From: Acrocarpospora phusangensis
GTDB lineage: Bacteria; Actinomycetota; Actinomycetes; Streptosporangiales; Streptosporangiaceae
Length of the DNA: 64,000 nucleotides
NCBI RefSeq assembly: GCF_016862995.1
Contig: NZ_BOOA01000037.1
Coordinates: forward strand, 23,156-87,155
Reading direction: 5' to 3'
This document shows positions 23,626-33,312 of this stretch, one piece after another (position 1 is the stretch's first letter; each line of letters begins with the position of its first letter). The position numbers and the translations under genes were made by a program. The notes beneath the pieces are model-generated. The model did not search any database. It saw nothing but the letters and a program-made list of their open reading frames with translations, and was not told the DNA's origin.

Positions 23626-24579
23626 TTATCCCTTGATGCCACCGGCCAGCAGGCCGCGGACGAAGTAGCGCTGCATGGACAGGAAGACCACCAGCGGAAT
23701 CACGATGGACACGAACGCGCCCGCCGTCAGGCGTTGCCATTCGTTGCCCCGGGTGCCGGCCATCTGCGCGAGCCGTACCGTCATGGGAGCCGAGTCCGGA
23801 GTGCCGCCCGCGAAGATCAGCGCCACCAGCAGGTCGTTCCAGACCCAGAGGAACTGGAAGATGCCGAAGGAGGCCAGCGCGGGGGCCACCAGCGGCAGCA
23901 CGATCTTGCGCAGGATCATGCCGTGCGTGGCGCCGTCCACCCGGGCCGCCTCGATGAGCGAGCCCGGCAGCTCGGACATGAAGTTGTGCAGCAGGAAGAC
24001 GCCGAGCGGCAGGGCGAAGCAGGCGTGCGCGAACCAGACCTGGACGAACCTGGCCGGGCCCTCCAGCTCCCAGGCCGGCAGCACGGTCAGGCCGAAGATC
24101 TCCACGCCCTGGGAGAAGAACGACAGCAGCGGCACCAGGGCCATCTGCAGCGGCACCACCTGGAGCGCGAAGATGCCGATGTAGATCCAGTCCCGGCCGC
24201 GGAAGTCCAGCCAGCTCAGCGCGTACGCGGCGAAGGTGGCCAGGGCCACCGGGAACAGCACCGACGGGATCGTGATGACCAGCGAGTTGATCAGGAAGCT
24301 GGCCATCTGGCCGGACGAGGACGACGTGCCGAACAGCACCGACTGGTAGTTCTCCAGCGTCAGCTGCGGATCGGCGAAGAACGTCCACCAGCCGGTCTGC
24401 TTGATCTGGTCCTCGGGCCGGAACGAGGACAGGAACAGGCCGAACGTCGGCGTGGTCCACAGCAGCGCGATCACGATCGCGATCAGGCTGGCCCAGCGGC
24501 TGGTCAGCCGCTTGCGGACCCGCGCGGCCGGCGTGTGCGCGTCGACGGCGGCGAGCGGTTTGGCGACGGTGGCGGTCAT
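23626..24579 (-). CDS. Carbohydrate ABC transporter permease (MalG type, CUT1)
   Basis: Inner-membrane permease of 317 residues. A first helix (WASLIAIVIALLWTTPTFGLFLSS, split here as WASLIAIVIALLW / TTPTFGLFLSS) follows a cytoplasmic tail. The EAA loop is ELPGSLIEAARVDGATHG, the classical CUT1 form that docks on a shared ATPase such as MsiK. No ATPase gene is present in this operon, as is usual for CUT1 systems in actinomycetes that share one. The ATG directly follows the upstream permease's TAG. Confidence 0.95.
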   Translation of the reverse strand: MTATVAKPLAAVDAHTPAARVRKRLTSRWASLIAIVIALLWTTPTFGLFLSSFRPEDQIKQTGWWTFFADPQLTLENYQSVLFGTSSSSGQMASFLINSLVITIPSVLFPVALATFAAYALSWLDFRGRDWIYIGIFALQVVPLQMALVPLLSFFSQGVEIFGLTVLPAWELEGPARFVQVWFAHACFALPLGVFLLHNFMSELPGSLIEAARVDGATHGMILRKIVLPLVAPALASFGIFQFLWVWNDLLVALIFAGGTPDSAPMTVRLAQMAGTRGNEWQRLTAGAFVSIVIPLVVFLSMQRYFVRGLLAGGIKG

Positions 24580-25563
24580 CTAGGCTCCCCGGTGCTGCCG
24601 CAGCGTGCGGACCTGGTAGACGACGATCGGGATGACGAGCACGAAGAGGAACACCGCGAGGGCCGCGCCCTTGCCCGTCTCGCCGTAGCGGAAGGCCTGG
24701 TTGTACATCTCGTTCGCGATGACGCTGGTGTCGAACTGCCCGCCCGTCATCGTACGGACGATGTCGAACAGCTTCAGCGTGCCGATGGACTGGGTGACCA
24801 GCACCACGATCACGGCCGGCCGGATCGCCGGGATCGTCACCCGGAAGAACATCTGGATGGGGTTGGCCCCGTCCAGGCGGGCGGCCTCCACGATCTCGGA
24901 CGGGATGCCCTTGATCGCGGCGGACAGCACCACGGTGGCGAATCCGGCCTGGATCCACACCATGACGATGATCAGGAAGAGGGTGTTGACCGGCGGTTCC
25001 AGCAGCCACTGCTGCGGGGTGCCGCCGAAGAAGACGACGATCTGGTTGAGCAGGCCGATCTGGTCGGCCTCCTCGGGGCGGTAGGCGTACACGAATCGCC
25101 AGATGATGCCCGCGCCGACGAACGAGATCGCCATCGGCAGGAACACCAGCGACTTCGCCAGCGCCTCGAACCGGGTGTTGTCCACCACCACCGCGTAGAC
25201 CAGGCCGATGGCCGTGACCAGCAGCGGAACCAGCAGCACCCAGATGAGCGTGTTACGCAGGACGGTGAGCGCCTCGGGTTGGGTGAACATCCACGAGTAG
25301 TTCTCGAAGCCGACGAAGTTCGCGCTGTCGCCGCTCATGAACGACAGGATCGTGGTACGGATGCCCGGGATGACCAGGCCGATACCCAGCAGGAGCAGCG
25401 CGGGGCCGAGCAGGATGAAGGCGTGCAGCCTGGCCCGCTGGCGCATCGGGGCGCGGTCCAGGAGCAGCAGCATGAGGCCGACGAAGGCGAGGAAGACGAC
25501 GACGCCGATCAGCAGCTGGACGAGCTTGGGTGACTCGGCCGCGAAGTCGAAGTTCAGATCCAT
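24580..25563 (-). CDS. Carbohydrate ABC transporter permease (MalF type, CUT1)
   Basis: Permease of 327 residues with six or more helices, including an N-terminal pair (LVQLLIGVVVFLAFVGLMLL and a second at about 45-65). Its EAA loop is EIVEAARLDGANPIQMF. It abuts the MalG-type gene (TAG then ATG) and lies 77 bases downstream of the binding-protein gene, with a strong hairpin in that gap. It forms the channel heterodimer for sugar import. Confidence 0.95.
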   Translation of the reverse strand: MDLNFDFAAESPKLVQLLIGVVVFLAFVGLMLLLLDRAPMRQRARLHAFILLGPALLLLGIGLVIPGIRTTILSFMSGDSANFVGFENYSWMFTQPEALTVLRNTLIWVLLVPLLVTAIGLVYAVVVDNTRFEALAKSLVFLPMAISFVGAGIIWRFVYAYRPEEADQIGLLNQIVVFFGGTPQQWLLEPPVNTLFLIIVMVWIQAGFATVVLSAAIKGIPSEIVEAARLDGANPIQMFFRVTIPAIRPAVIVVLVTQSIGTLKLFDIVRTMTGGQFDTSVIANEMYNQAFRYGETGKGAALAVFLFVLVIPIVVYQVRTLRQHRGA

Positions 25564-25593
25564 GGGGTATGGGTCTCCCTTGAGGCAGGCAAC

Positions 25594-25619
25594 GTCCGGC
25601 TCCGTGGCCGGAGCCGGAC
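25594..25619 (-). terminator. Intercistronic hairpin after the binding-protein gene
   Basis: GTCCGGCTCCG (25594-25604) and CGGAGCCGGAC (25609-25619) form a perfect 11-bp stem with a 4-base loop. Such stems between binding-protein and permease genes commonly attenuate readthrough or stabilise the upstream mRNA, giving excess receptor over channel. Confidence 0.65.
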
Positions 25620-25640
25620 GCTGACTTCACGGGTGAAGTT

Positions 25641-26993
25641 CTACGACTTCGGCCAGGAGGCGTCAATGAAGTCCAGGGTGGACTTCGTGTCCTTGCCGTT
25701 GATCCAGTCGGTCATGCCCTTCCAGAAGGTGCCCGCGCCGACCGCGGCCGGCATCAGGTCGGAACCGTCGAAGCGGAAGATCGTCGCCGGGTCCTGGAGG
25801 ATCTCCATGGACAGGCGGTCGATCGGGTTGGCCGCGTTGGCCAGGTCCACGCCCTTGTTGGCGGAGACGTAGGTGGCCAGCTTCATGCGGCGGTTCGGGA
25901 AGTCGGTGCCGGCCAGGTACGCCTGCACGGCCTGGACCTCGGGACGGTCGGCGAAGGCCGCGACGAACTCGCCGCCGCCGAGCACCGGCTTCTTGGTGGC
26001 GTCGTTGCCGGGCAGGTAGAAGGCGTAGACGTCGTCCTGCTCGCCGACCTTGGTGCCCTCGGGCCAGAAGTTGGCGTAGAAGGAGGCCTGGCGGTGCAGG
26101 GCGCACTTGCCCTCGGTGATCGGCACGCCGCCCTCCTGGAAGGCGGTGCTGGAGATCGACTTGACCGGGCCGTAGCCGCCGTTGACGTACTTGTCGTTCT
26201 TGAGGATCGCCCCGACCTTGTCGACCGCGGCGACGACCTTCGGGTCGTTGAAGGCGAGCTTGTGGGCGACCCAGTTGTCGTACTCCTCGGCGCCGAGCTC
26301 GCGCAGGATGACGTCCTCGATCCAGTCGGTGGCGGGCCAGCCGGTGGCGTCGCCGGACTCGATGCCCGCGCACCACGGCTTGATCCCGGTGGCCGCGATG
26401 GTGTCGCTGAGCGTCATCATCTCGTCCCAGGTGGTCGGGACCTTCCAGCCGTTCTCGGCGAACATCTTCGGGGAGTACCAGACGAACGACTTCACGCTGG
26501 CGCCGAGGGGAGCGCCGTAGAAGACGTTGTCGACGGTGGAGTACTTGGCCCAGTCCGGCGACCAGTTGGCGGCGGTCAGTTCCTTGACCTTGTCCGAGGC
26601 GGGCTTGAGCTTGCCGGCCTTGGCGAACCGCTCCAGCAGGCCGGGCTGCGGGAAGAAGGCGATGTCGGGCGGGTTTCCGGCGTCGGAGCGGACCTGGATC
26701 TGGGCTTCGAACTCGCCGGTGCCCTCATAAGTGATCTTCATGCCGGTGCACTTGGCGAACGGGCCCCAGGCTTCCTGGAACAGGTCCGCTTCGGTGTCTC
26801 GGATGGGGGAGTAGATGCTCACGGTCTTGCCGGCGAACGAGCCGTACTCGGCGAACGGCGCGCACTCCGCGGAGACGCTCGCGTTGCCGCCTGCGGCGGG
26901 CGCCGAGGTCTCCGTAGACCCGCATCCGGCGGCGATCAGCGCCAGGCCGGCTACGACGGCCGTGATACGGGCGGGTCGAGAGGGGAGCGACAT
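25641..26993 (-). CDS. Carbohydrate ABC transporter substrate-binding lipoprotein
   Basis: A 450-residue family-1 sugar receptor. The ATG at 26993 is chosen because GGAGGAAGGG lies upstream; an in-frame start at 27008 would place the ribosome site inside the gene. The signal peptide ends in the lipobox IAAGC (about residue 24), so it is lipid-anchored. The body shows the family fold with GEFEAQIQVRSDAGNPPDI, WYSPKMFAENGWKVPTTWDE and a C-terminal WKGMTDW region. It is the first gene of the importer operon. LacI-type palindromes lie upstream, and the divergent neighbour is a GH1 beta-glucosidase, so the ligand is probably a beta-gluco-oligosaccharide. Confidence 0.94.
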   Translation of the reverse strand: MSLPSRPARITAVVAGLALIAAGCGSTETSAPAAGGNASVSAECAPFAEYGSFAGKTVSIYSPIRDTEADLFQEAWGPFAKCTGMKITYEGTGEFEAQIQVRSDAGNPPDIAFFPQPGLLERFAKAGKLKPASDKVKELTAANWSPDWAKYSTVDNVFYGAPLGASVKSFVWYSPKMFAENGWKVPTTWDEMMTLSDTIAATGIKPWCAGIESGDATGWPATDWIEDVILRELGAEEYDNWVAHKLAFNDPKVVAAVDKVGAILKNDKYVNGGYGPVKSISSTAFQEGGVPITEGKCALHRQASFYANFWPEGTKVGEQDDVYAFYLPGNDATKKPVLGGGEFVAAFADRPEVQAVQAYLAGTDFPNRRMKLATYVSANKGVDLANAANPIDRLSMEILQDPATIFRFDGSDLMPAAVGAGTFWKGMTDWINGKDTKSTLDFIDASWPKS

Positions 26994-27130
26994 GGACCCT
27001 TCCTCCAAAGCTATTACCGGGACGTCGCTCGTGAGAGAGCGATTCCGGAAGCCTTATCTCTTGTCGAGTGGATGTCAATCGATGTGAGCTGACGGTTACC
27101 GCATTGTGAATTGCAGTGTTATGTCTCTGG

Positions 27131-27142
27131 GAGAGCGCTCTC
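27131..27142. promoter_or_regulatory. LacI-type operator 1
   Basis: Perfect 12-bp palindrome GAGAGCGCTCTC, with flanks TGG on the left and ACG on the right. It lies 138 bases upstream of the sugar-binding protein start. The shape (CG-centred, repeated through the cluster) matches operators of LacI-family glucan and cellobiose regulators. Confidence 0.8.
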
Positions 27143-27417
27143 ACGAGTCTTCGGGGAAGCGCCGGGTGGCTTGCCGCCGCCGCCCGGCGCCCCGGTTTGT
27201 CCCCTCGGTCGGCCTTGGTCGGCTCGGGGTCGGCTCGCCGCGTAGGTGGACACGTCGTACGTGATCTAGGTCTTCGCGCCGTCCTTGTCGAGCACCGCCT
27301 GGGGTCGGCACGCCGCCCGGGCCCGAATGATCCGGCGCGCGCGGCGTTTTCGGCCCGGCGGCCGTTCTGAAACGCACGGTCACCTCCTTGGGCACCGGCA
27401 TCGCCCCGAGGGATTCA

Positions 27418-27429
27418 GAGAGCGCTCTC
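27418..27429. promoter_or_regulatory. LacI-type operator 2
   Basis: Second perfect copy of GAGAGCGCTCTC, in the middle of the divergent region, 163 bases upstream of the GH1 start. Confidence 0.75.
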
Positions 27430-27548
27430 AGCGCCAGGACGGTAACCCCGCAGTTAACGTCACGTCAATGCGTCATCACGGGCATCCAGGAAAACGTGTG
27501 CGTTTCAGCGTGCCTTGACAGCTGGTCCGTCCAGCCGGGATGCTGCCT

Positions 27549-27560
27549 GAGAGCGCTCTC
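27549..27560. promoter_or_regulatory. LacI-type operator 3
   Basis: Third perfect copy, flanked CT and ACG, only 31 bases upstream of the beta-glucosidase ATG. A repressor here should block initiation directly. Confidence 0.82.
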
Positions 27561-27591
27561 ACGGGGAGGCGCGGGGAAGGGGCGAGGCGAC

Positions 27592-28974
<1,383 letters not shown>

Positions 28975-29017
28975 CCTGTCCGTACGCGACCTCGTACGCG
29001 GCGGACGGGGGAGACGC

Positions 29018-30007
29018 GTGACCGTACGCCCGACGCTGGAGAAGGTGGCCGCCCGGGCCGGGGTGTCCCGGGCGACCGTTTCCCGGGTGGTGAACGGGTC
29101 GGCGAGCGTGGGGGAGGAGATCCGGGTCGCCGTCCTGCGGGCAGTGGACGAACTCGGATATGTCCCCAATTTCGCGGCGCGGAGTCTGGTCACGCAGCGG
29201 GCCGACTCCATCGCGCTCGTCTTCTCCGAGCCGCCCGTACGGGTGTTCTCGGAGGACCCCACGTTCGCCGGGATCATCCGCGGGGTCAGCCAGGAGGTCG
29301 AGGCCGCCGACAAACAGCTCGTGCTGATGATGGCCGGGTCGGCGCGCGGCCACGAACGCGTCGAGCGGTACACGACCGCCGGGCACGTGGACGGCGTGAT
29401 CATCGCGTCCATGCACGGCGCGGACCCGCTGCCCATGTCATTGGCCCGGCGCGGCATCCCGGTCGTGTGCAGCGGCCGGCCGATCACGGGCAACGGCCTG
29501 CCGTACGTGGACATGGACAACGTCTCCGGGGCGGTGCAGGCGGTCGGCCACCTGCTCGAACGGGGACGCCGCCGCATCGCCACCATCGCCGGGCCGCCCG
29601 ACATGATCGCGGGCATCGACCGGCTGAACGGTTACCGGCAGGTCCTGCGCGACTCCGGCCGCCGGTCGATCATCGCCCTCGGCGACTTCACCCGCGACTC
29701 GGGCGCCCTCGCGATGCGCCAGCTCCTGGAGGACGATCCGGCGCTGGACGCGGTCTTCGTGGCCTCGGACATGATGGCCTTCGGCGCGTTGCAGACGCTC
29801 CGCCTCGCCGGCCGGCGGGTGCCCGACGACGTCGCGGTGGTGGGGTTCGACGACATCCTGTCGGCCGAGTACACGGAGCCGCCGCTGACCACGGTGCGCC
29901 AGCCGACGCTGCGGATGGGACGCGAGCTGGCCCGCCTGCTGCTGACGCGGAACCCGGAGAGCCCGGTCGTCCTGCCCACGGAACTGGTGATCCGCGAGTC
30001 CACGTAG
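29018..30007 (+). CDS. LacI-family transcriptional regulator (paralogue of the gene at 22504)
   Basis: A 329-residue LacI regulator starting at GTG 29018 behind GGGGAG. The helix-turn-helix is RPTLEKVAARAGVSRATVSR, and the hinge is FAARSLVTQRADSIAL. Shared blocks with the other LacI protein include SMHGADPLP, RRRIATIAG, MRQLLEDDP, VVGFDDI and LPTELVIRES. It follows the beta-glucosidase by 43 bases, so it is probably cotranscribed and autoregulated through operator 3. With two nearly equivalent regulators, redundancy or split inducer specificity is likely. Confidence 0.93.
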   Translation: MTVRPTLEKVAARAGVSRATVSRVVNGSASVGEEIRVAVLRAVDELGYVPNFAARSLVTQRADSIALVFSEPPVRVFSEDPTFAGIIRGVSQEVEAADKQLVLMMAGSARGHERVERYTTAGHVDGVIIASMHGADPLPMSLARRGIPVVCSGRPITGNGLPYVDMDNVSGAVQAVGHLLERGRRRIATIAGPPDMIAGIDRLNGYRQVLRDSGRRSIIALGDFTRDSGALAMRQLLEDDPALDAVFVASDMMAFGALQTLRLAGRRVPDDVAVVGFDDILSAEYTEPPLTTVRQPTLRMGRELARLLLTRNPESPVVLPTELVIREST

Positions 30008-30144
30008 CCCACTTCTGGCAGTTTGCCGCCCCGGCGACTCGATGCGCTTCGATGCGGCTCGGGAAAAGATGGACGGAAGGTTAACGAAGGCCCTCTACTG
30101 AAGGGGTGGGGTTCGACCGGGGATTGAGCGGTTCGGGGGAGGGG

Positions 30145-30309
30145 TCACACGATGGTGCCGTGCACACCCCAGACTTCGGCGATGTGGTTGAGGTGTTCCT
30201 GATGGACGCCGTCGACGCCGGTGGCACGCCATCCCTCGGGAGGCTCGGAGTCCGCCGGCCACAGGGCGTACTGCCCCTCGCCGCTGATGATGACCTTGAA
30301 GGTGGGCAC
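30145..30309 (-). CDS. Short MbtH-like protein
   Basis: A 54-residue protein encoded by GTG 30309 to TGA 30145. It reads FKVIISGEGQYALWPADSEP then PEGWRATGVDGVHQEHLNHI and ends AEVWGVHGTIV. The MbtH hallmarks are the EGQYxLWP block, PxGW, G-x-x-G and the final xxIxxxW helix. The usual N-terminal NPFDD segment and the C-terminal WTDMRP are missing or replaced, so it is shorter than the typical 60-75 residues. MbtH proteins are adenylation-domain partners in nonribosomal synthesis, but no NRPS is in the window. A perfect LacI-type operator lies 19 bases upstream of its start, placing it in the glucan regulon. Confidence 0.78.
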   Translation of the reverse strand: MPTFKVIISGEGQYALWPADSEPPEGWRATGVDGVHQEHLNHIAEVWGVHGTIV

Positions 30310-30327
30310 AGTCGCCCCCTCTCTCCT

Positions 30328-30339
30328 GAGAGCGCTCTC
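30328..30339. promoter_or_regulatory. LacI-type operator 4
   Basis: Perfect GAGAGCGCTCTC between the divergent MbtH-like gene and the ROK regulator, followed by a degenerate second copy GAGAGTGCTCGT at 30344-30355. It can control both directions. Confidence 0.8.
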
Positions 30340-30411
30340 TGTTGAGAGTGCTCGTATTTTCCGGACCCGTCAAGGGGTGTAGGTTCGGAACCTGAACATG
30401 GGAGATCGTTT

Positions 30412-31557
30412 ATGGCGAACTCGCTGTCCTCGCTGCGCGAGTCCAACCGGCGCATGGTCACCGAAGCGGTACGGCGAGCGGGCACCCTCACCCAGGCCCA
30501 GCTCGCCCGGACCACGGGCCTGTCCCCCGCCACGGTCTCCACCATCGTCAGGGAACTGCGCGACCTGGGCGTTCTCGCCATCACCTCCGGCGGGGGCCGC
30601 CGCAACGCGGTCACCCTGGCCCCCGAGAGCGGCCTGCTGGTCGGCATCGACTTCGGCCACTCCCACCTGCGGGTGGCGATCGGCGAGGTGACCCGCCAGA
30701 TCCTGGCCGAACGCGCCATCCCGATCGACGTCGACGCCAGCGCCGCCGAGGGCCTGCTCGCCGCGGAACTGCTGGTGGACGAGCTGCTGCGGAGCCTGGG
30801 CGCGCAGCGGACGGAGATCCTGGGGGTGGGTCTCGGTGTTCCGGGCCCGATCGATCCGCTGACCGGCATCCTCGGGTCCAGCACGATCCTGCCGGGGTGG
30901 GTGGGGATCAATCCGGCGCTGGCCATGGGGGAACGGCTGGGCCTGGCCGTACACGTGGACAATGACGCGAACCTGGGGGCGCTGGCCGAGGCGACGTGGG
31001 GGGCCGCGCGGGGGCGGCGCGACGTCGCGTACCTGAAGATCGCCTCGGGGGTGGGGGCGAGCATCATCATCGACGGGCGGGTGTACCGGGGCGCGAGCGG
31101 CGCGGCGGGAGAACTCGGGCACATCACGATCGACGAGAACGGGCGGCTCTGCCGGTGCGGGAACCGCGGGTGCCTGGAGACGCTCGCGGGCGGGCTCTAT
31201 CTGACTGAGCTGGTCAGAGCCACGCACGGGCCCGGTGTCACGGTCACCCGGCTGGTCGAGCTGGCCCTCGCGGGCGATGTCGGCTGCCGGCGGGTGATCG
31301 GTGACGCGGGACGCCATCTCGGCGTCGCGATAGCCAGTCTGTGCAACATCCTCAACCCCGGCCTGGTCGTGGTCGGCGGCGCCCTGGCGGAGGCGGGCCC
31401 GCTGCTGATCGATCCGATCCTGGAGGTCGTGCGCCGGCTCGCGATCCCCAGCGCCGCGGCCGTGCTCTCGGTCGTGCCCGGCGCTCTGGGCGAACGCGCC
31501 GGCGTGCTCGGCGCGCTCGCGAGTGTTCAGATCTCGAACATGGAGAGCGCTCTCTAA
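30412..31557 (+). CDS. ROK-family transcriptional regulator (NagC/XylR type)
   Basis: A 381-residue protein with an N-terminal winged helix (residues 15-70: LTQAQLARTTGLSPATVSTI) and a C-terminal ROK sugar-kinase-like domain. The ROK zinc motif is CRCGNRGCLE, the ATP-site elements are GIDFGHSHLRVAI and DNDANLGALAEA, and GAAGELGHI precedes the zinc site. ROK regulators bind DNA and release it on sugar or sugar-phosphate binding. Its last codons overlap a LacI-type operator, linking it to the same regulon. Whether it retains kinase activity is unknown. Confidence 0.93.
   Translation: MANSLSSLRESNRRMVTEAVRRAGTLTQAQLARTTGLSPATVSTIVRELRDLGVLAITSGGGRRNAVTLAPESGLLVGIDFGHSHLRVAIGEVTRQILAERAIPIDVDASAAEGLLAAELLVDELLRSLGAQRTEILGVGLGVPGPIDPLTGILGSSTILPGWVGINPALAMGERLGLAVHVDNDANLGALAEATWGAARGRRDVAYLKIASGVGASIIIDGRVYRGASGAAGELGHITIDENGRLCRCGNRGCLETLAGGLYLTELVRATHGPGVTVTRLVELALAGDVGCRRVIGDAGRHLGVAIASLCNILNPGLVVVGGALAEAGPLLIDPILEVVRRLAIPSAAAVLSVVPGALGERAGVLGALASVQISNMESAL
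31543..31554. promoter_or_regulatory. LacI-type operator 5
   Basis: Perfect GAGAGCGCTCTC encoding the last residues (ESAL) of the ROK protein, 110 bases upstream of the GH16 start. It is best read as the operator of the GH16 promoter. Confidence 0.75.
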
Positions 31558-31664
31558 TCTCTCACTTCTGGGCCTTGACCCCTGTTGGACTAAGGCGCAA
31601 AGTAACCCCAACCGCCCTTCAGCGCTGCGGTGGCTGCGGTATCCCCTCACGCGAGAGGTTCCTC

Positions 31665-33068
31665 ATGCAATCCGTACGAGTTAGAAAACGCTCTCTCCTC
31701 GGGTGGCTGACCGCTCTTCTCATCCCCGTCAGCCTGCTCCACGCCATGACCGCCAACGCCGCCGTGCCGTCGACCCCCTCGGGCTGGAGCCTGGTCTGGG
31801 CCGACGACTTCAACGGCAGCGCCGGTTCCCTGCCGTCCTCGGCCAACTGGCAGATCGACACCGGCCACGGTTATCCGGGCGGACCCGGCAACTGGGGCAC
31901 CGGAGAGATCCAGAACTACACGGCCAACCCGGCCAACCTGAGCCTGGACGGCTCCGGCAACCTCCGGATCACGCCCATCGGCAGCGGCCAGAACTGGACG
32001 TCCGCCCGCATCGAGACCCGCAGATCCGACTTCAAGCCCGCATCCGGGCGGATCCTGCGGATCGAGGGACGCATTCAGATGCCGAACGTCACCGGCAACG
32101 CGGCGCTCGGCTACTGGCCGGCGTTCTGGGCGCTCGGCGCGCCGTACCGGGGGAACTACTGGAACTGGCCGGCCATCGGCGAGTTCGACATCATGGAGAA
32201 CGTCAACGGGATCAACTCGGTCTGGGCCGTGCTGCACTGCGGCGTCAGCCCAGGCGGGCCGTGCAACGAGACCAACGGCCTCGGTAACAGCCGCGCCTGT
32301 CCCGGCTCTTCCTGCCAGTCGGCGTTCCACACGTACCGCTTCGAGTGGGACCGTTCGGTCAACCCCAACCAGTTGCGCTGGTACGTGGACGGCCAGCAGT
32401 ACCACAGCGTCAGCCAGTCCCAGTTCGACGCCACGACCTGGAATAACATGACCAGCCACGCCGGATATTTCATCCTTTTGAACGTGGCGATGGGCGGGGG
32501 GTTCCCGAACGGCGTCGCCGGCTTCGGCACGCCGACCTCCGCCACCGTCTCCGGACGGCCGATGGTCGTGGACTACGTGGCCGTCTGGCAGAGCGGTACA
32601 CCCACCAGCCCGCCGCCCAACTCGCCGTCCCCGTCGCCGCCGCCCAGTGGCGGAGTGGACGCGCGGTCCACCATTCAGGCGGAGGCGTACCAGGCCCAGC
32701 AGGGCACCATCCGCGAGACCACCACCGACTCCGGCGGCGGCCAGAACGTCGGCGCGATCGCCAACGGCGACTGGCTCCGCTTCGACGGCGTCAACTTCGG
32801 CTCCACCGCCGCCACCCAGTTCCGCGCCCGCGTGGCCTCCGGCGCCGCCGGCGGCGTCAGCGGCCTCGTCCAGGTCCGCCTCGACAGCCTCACCGGCCCG
32901 GTCATCGGCGACTTCGCCCTCGCCAACACCGGCGGCTGGCAATCCTGGCGCACCATCCCCGCCAACGTCACCCCCGTGACCGGCACCCACACCGTCTACC
33001 TGACCTTCACCAGCGGCCAGCCGGCCGACTTCGTCAACGTCAACTGGTTCACGTTCTCCACGACGTGA
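31665..33068 (+). CDS. Secreted GH16 endo-beta-1,3-glucanase with C-terminal CBM6-like domain
   Basis: A 467-residue exported enzyme. The signal peptide covers about residues 1-32 (ending TANAA). The GH16 domain (about 35-310) has the catalytic signature GEFDIMEN with the nucleophile and acid/base Glu, plus WPAFWALG and the Trp-rich substrate cleft, typical of laminarinases. A Pro/Ser linker (about 311-328) leads to a CBM6-type beta-sandwich (about 335-467, IQAEAY, GDWLRFDGVNFG, NVNWFTF). It should cut beta-1,3-glucan outside the cell, supplying oligosaccharides to the CUT1 importer and GH1 enzyme. The ATG at 31665 follows GAGAGG. Confidence 0.94.
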   Translation: MQSVRVRKRSLLGWLTALLIPVSLLHAMTANAAVPSTPSGWSLVWADDFNGSAGSLPSSANWQIDTGHGYPGGPGNWGTGEIQNYTANPANLSLDGSGNLRITPIGSGQNWTSARIETRRSDFKPASGRILRIEGRIQMPNVTGNAALGYWPAFWALGAPYRGNYWNWPAIGEFDIMENVNGINSVWAVLHCGVSPGGPCNETNGLGNSRACPGSSCQSAFHTYRFEWDRSVNPNQLRWYVDGQQYHSVSQSQFDATTWNNMTSHAGYFILLNVAMGGGFPNGVAGFGTPTSATVSGRPMVVDYVAVWQSGTPTSPPPNSPSPSPPPSGGVDARSTIQAEAYQAQQGTIRETTTDSGGGQNVGAIANGDWLRFDGVNFGSTAATQFRARVASGAAGGVSGLVQVRLDSLTGPVIGDFALANTGGWQSWRTIPANVTPVTGTHTVYLTFTSGQPADFVNVNWFTFSTT

Positions 33069-33074
33069 GCCTCC

Positions 33075-33126
33075 GGCCCGCAGGCACGGGCACGGCTTCA
33101 CGAAGCCGACAACCGGCCTGCGGGCC
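33075..33126. terminator. Nested bidirectional hairpin terminator
   Basis: An 11-bp outer stem (GGCCCGCAGGC at 33075-33085 with its complement at 33116-33126) encloses an inner 6-bp hairpin CGGCTT-CACG-AAGCCG (33093-33108). It sits just after the GH16 stop. Confidence 0.8.
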
Positions 33127-33195
33127 ACCCGCTAGGGGGCCGTTCTGGGTGGGCTGAGCTTGCCAATCTTGGTAGCCGGCCTGTTCCAGTAGATC

Positions 33196-33255
33196 TTGGC
33201 GCCGGTACGGTGAGTGGCGTCACCTGCGTTAACGGCGCCGGATAGTGGCGCGAGG
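33196..33255. repeat. Dispersed 60-bp intergenic element, copy B
   Basis: Matches copy A at 52 of 60 positions without gaps, including an uninterrupted CACCTGCGTTAACGGCGCCG. It lies between the GH16 terminator and the DinB gene. Confidence 0.8.
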
Positions 33256-33312
33256 CGAGGATTCAATCCGGCGCCGGCCTGTGGGCCATCCATGCACCGA
33301 ACGTTGTTTCGT

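Larger units (their letters stand above)
26994..27591. other. Divergent control region of the glucan cluster
   Basis: About 600 bases without a confident gene, between the sugar-binding protein and the GH1 enzyme. It holds three copies of GAGAGCGCTCTC. The middle (27143-27417) is strongly G+C-rich. Its minus strand reads QAVLDKDGAKT, a stop, then ITYDVSTYAASRP, which looks like a decayed gene piece. No intact reading frame with a start and ribosome site was found there. Confidence 0.6.

Noticed and set aside
31684..31695. GAAAACGCTCTC near the GH16 start
   Set aside because: Two mismatches in the left half-site and within the signal-peptide codons; not counted as an operator, though weak binding is possible.
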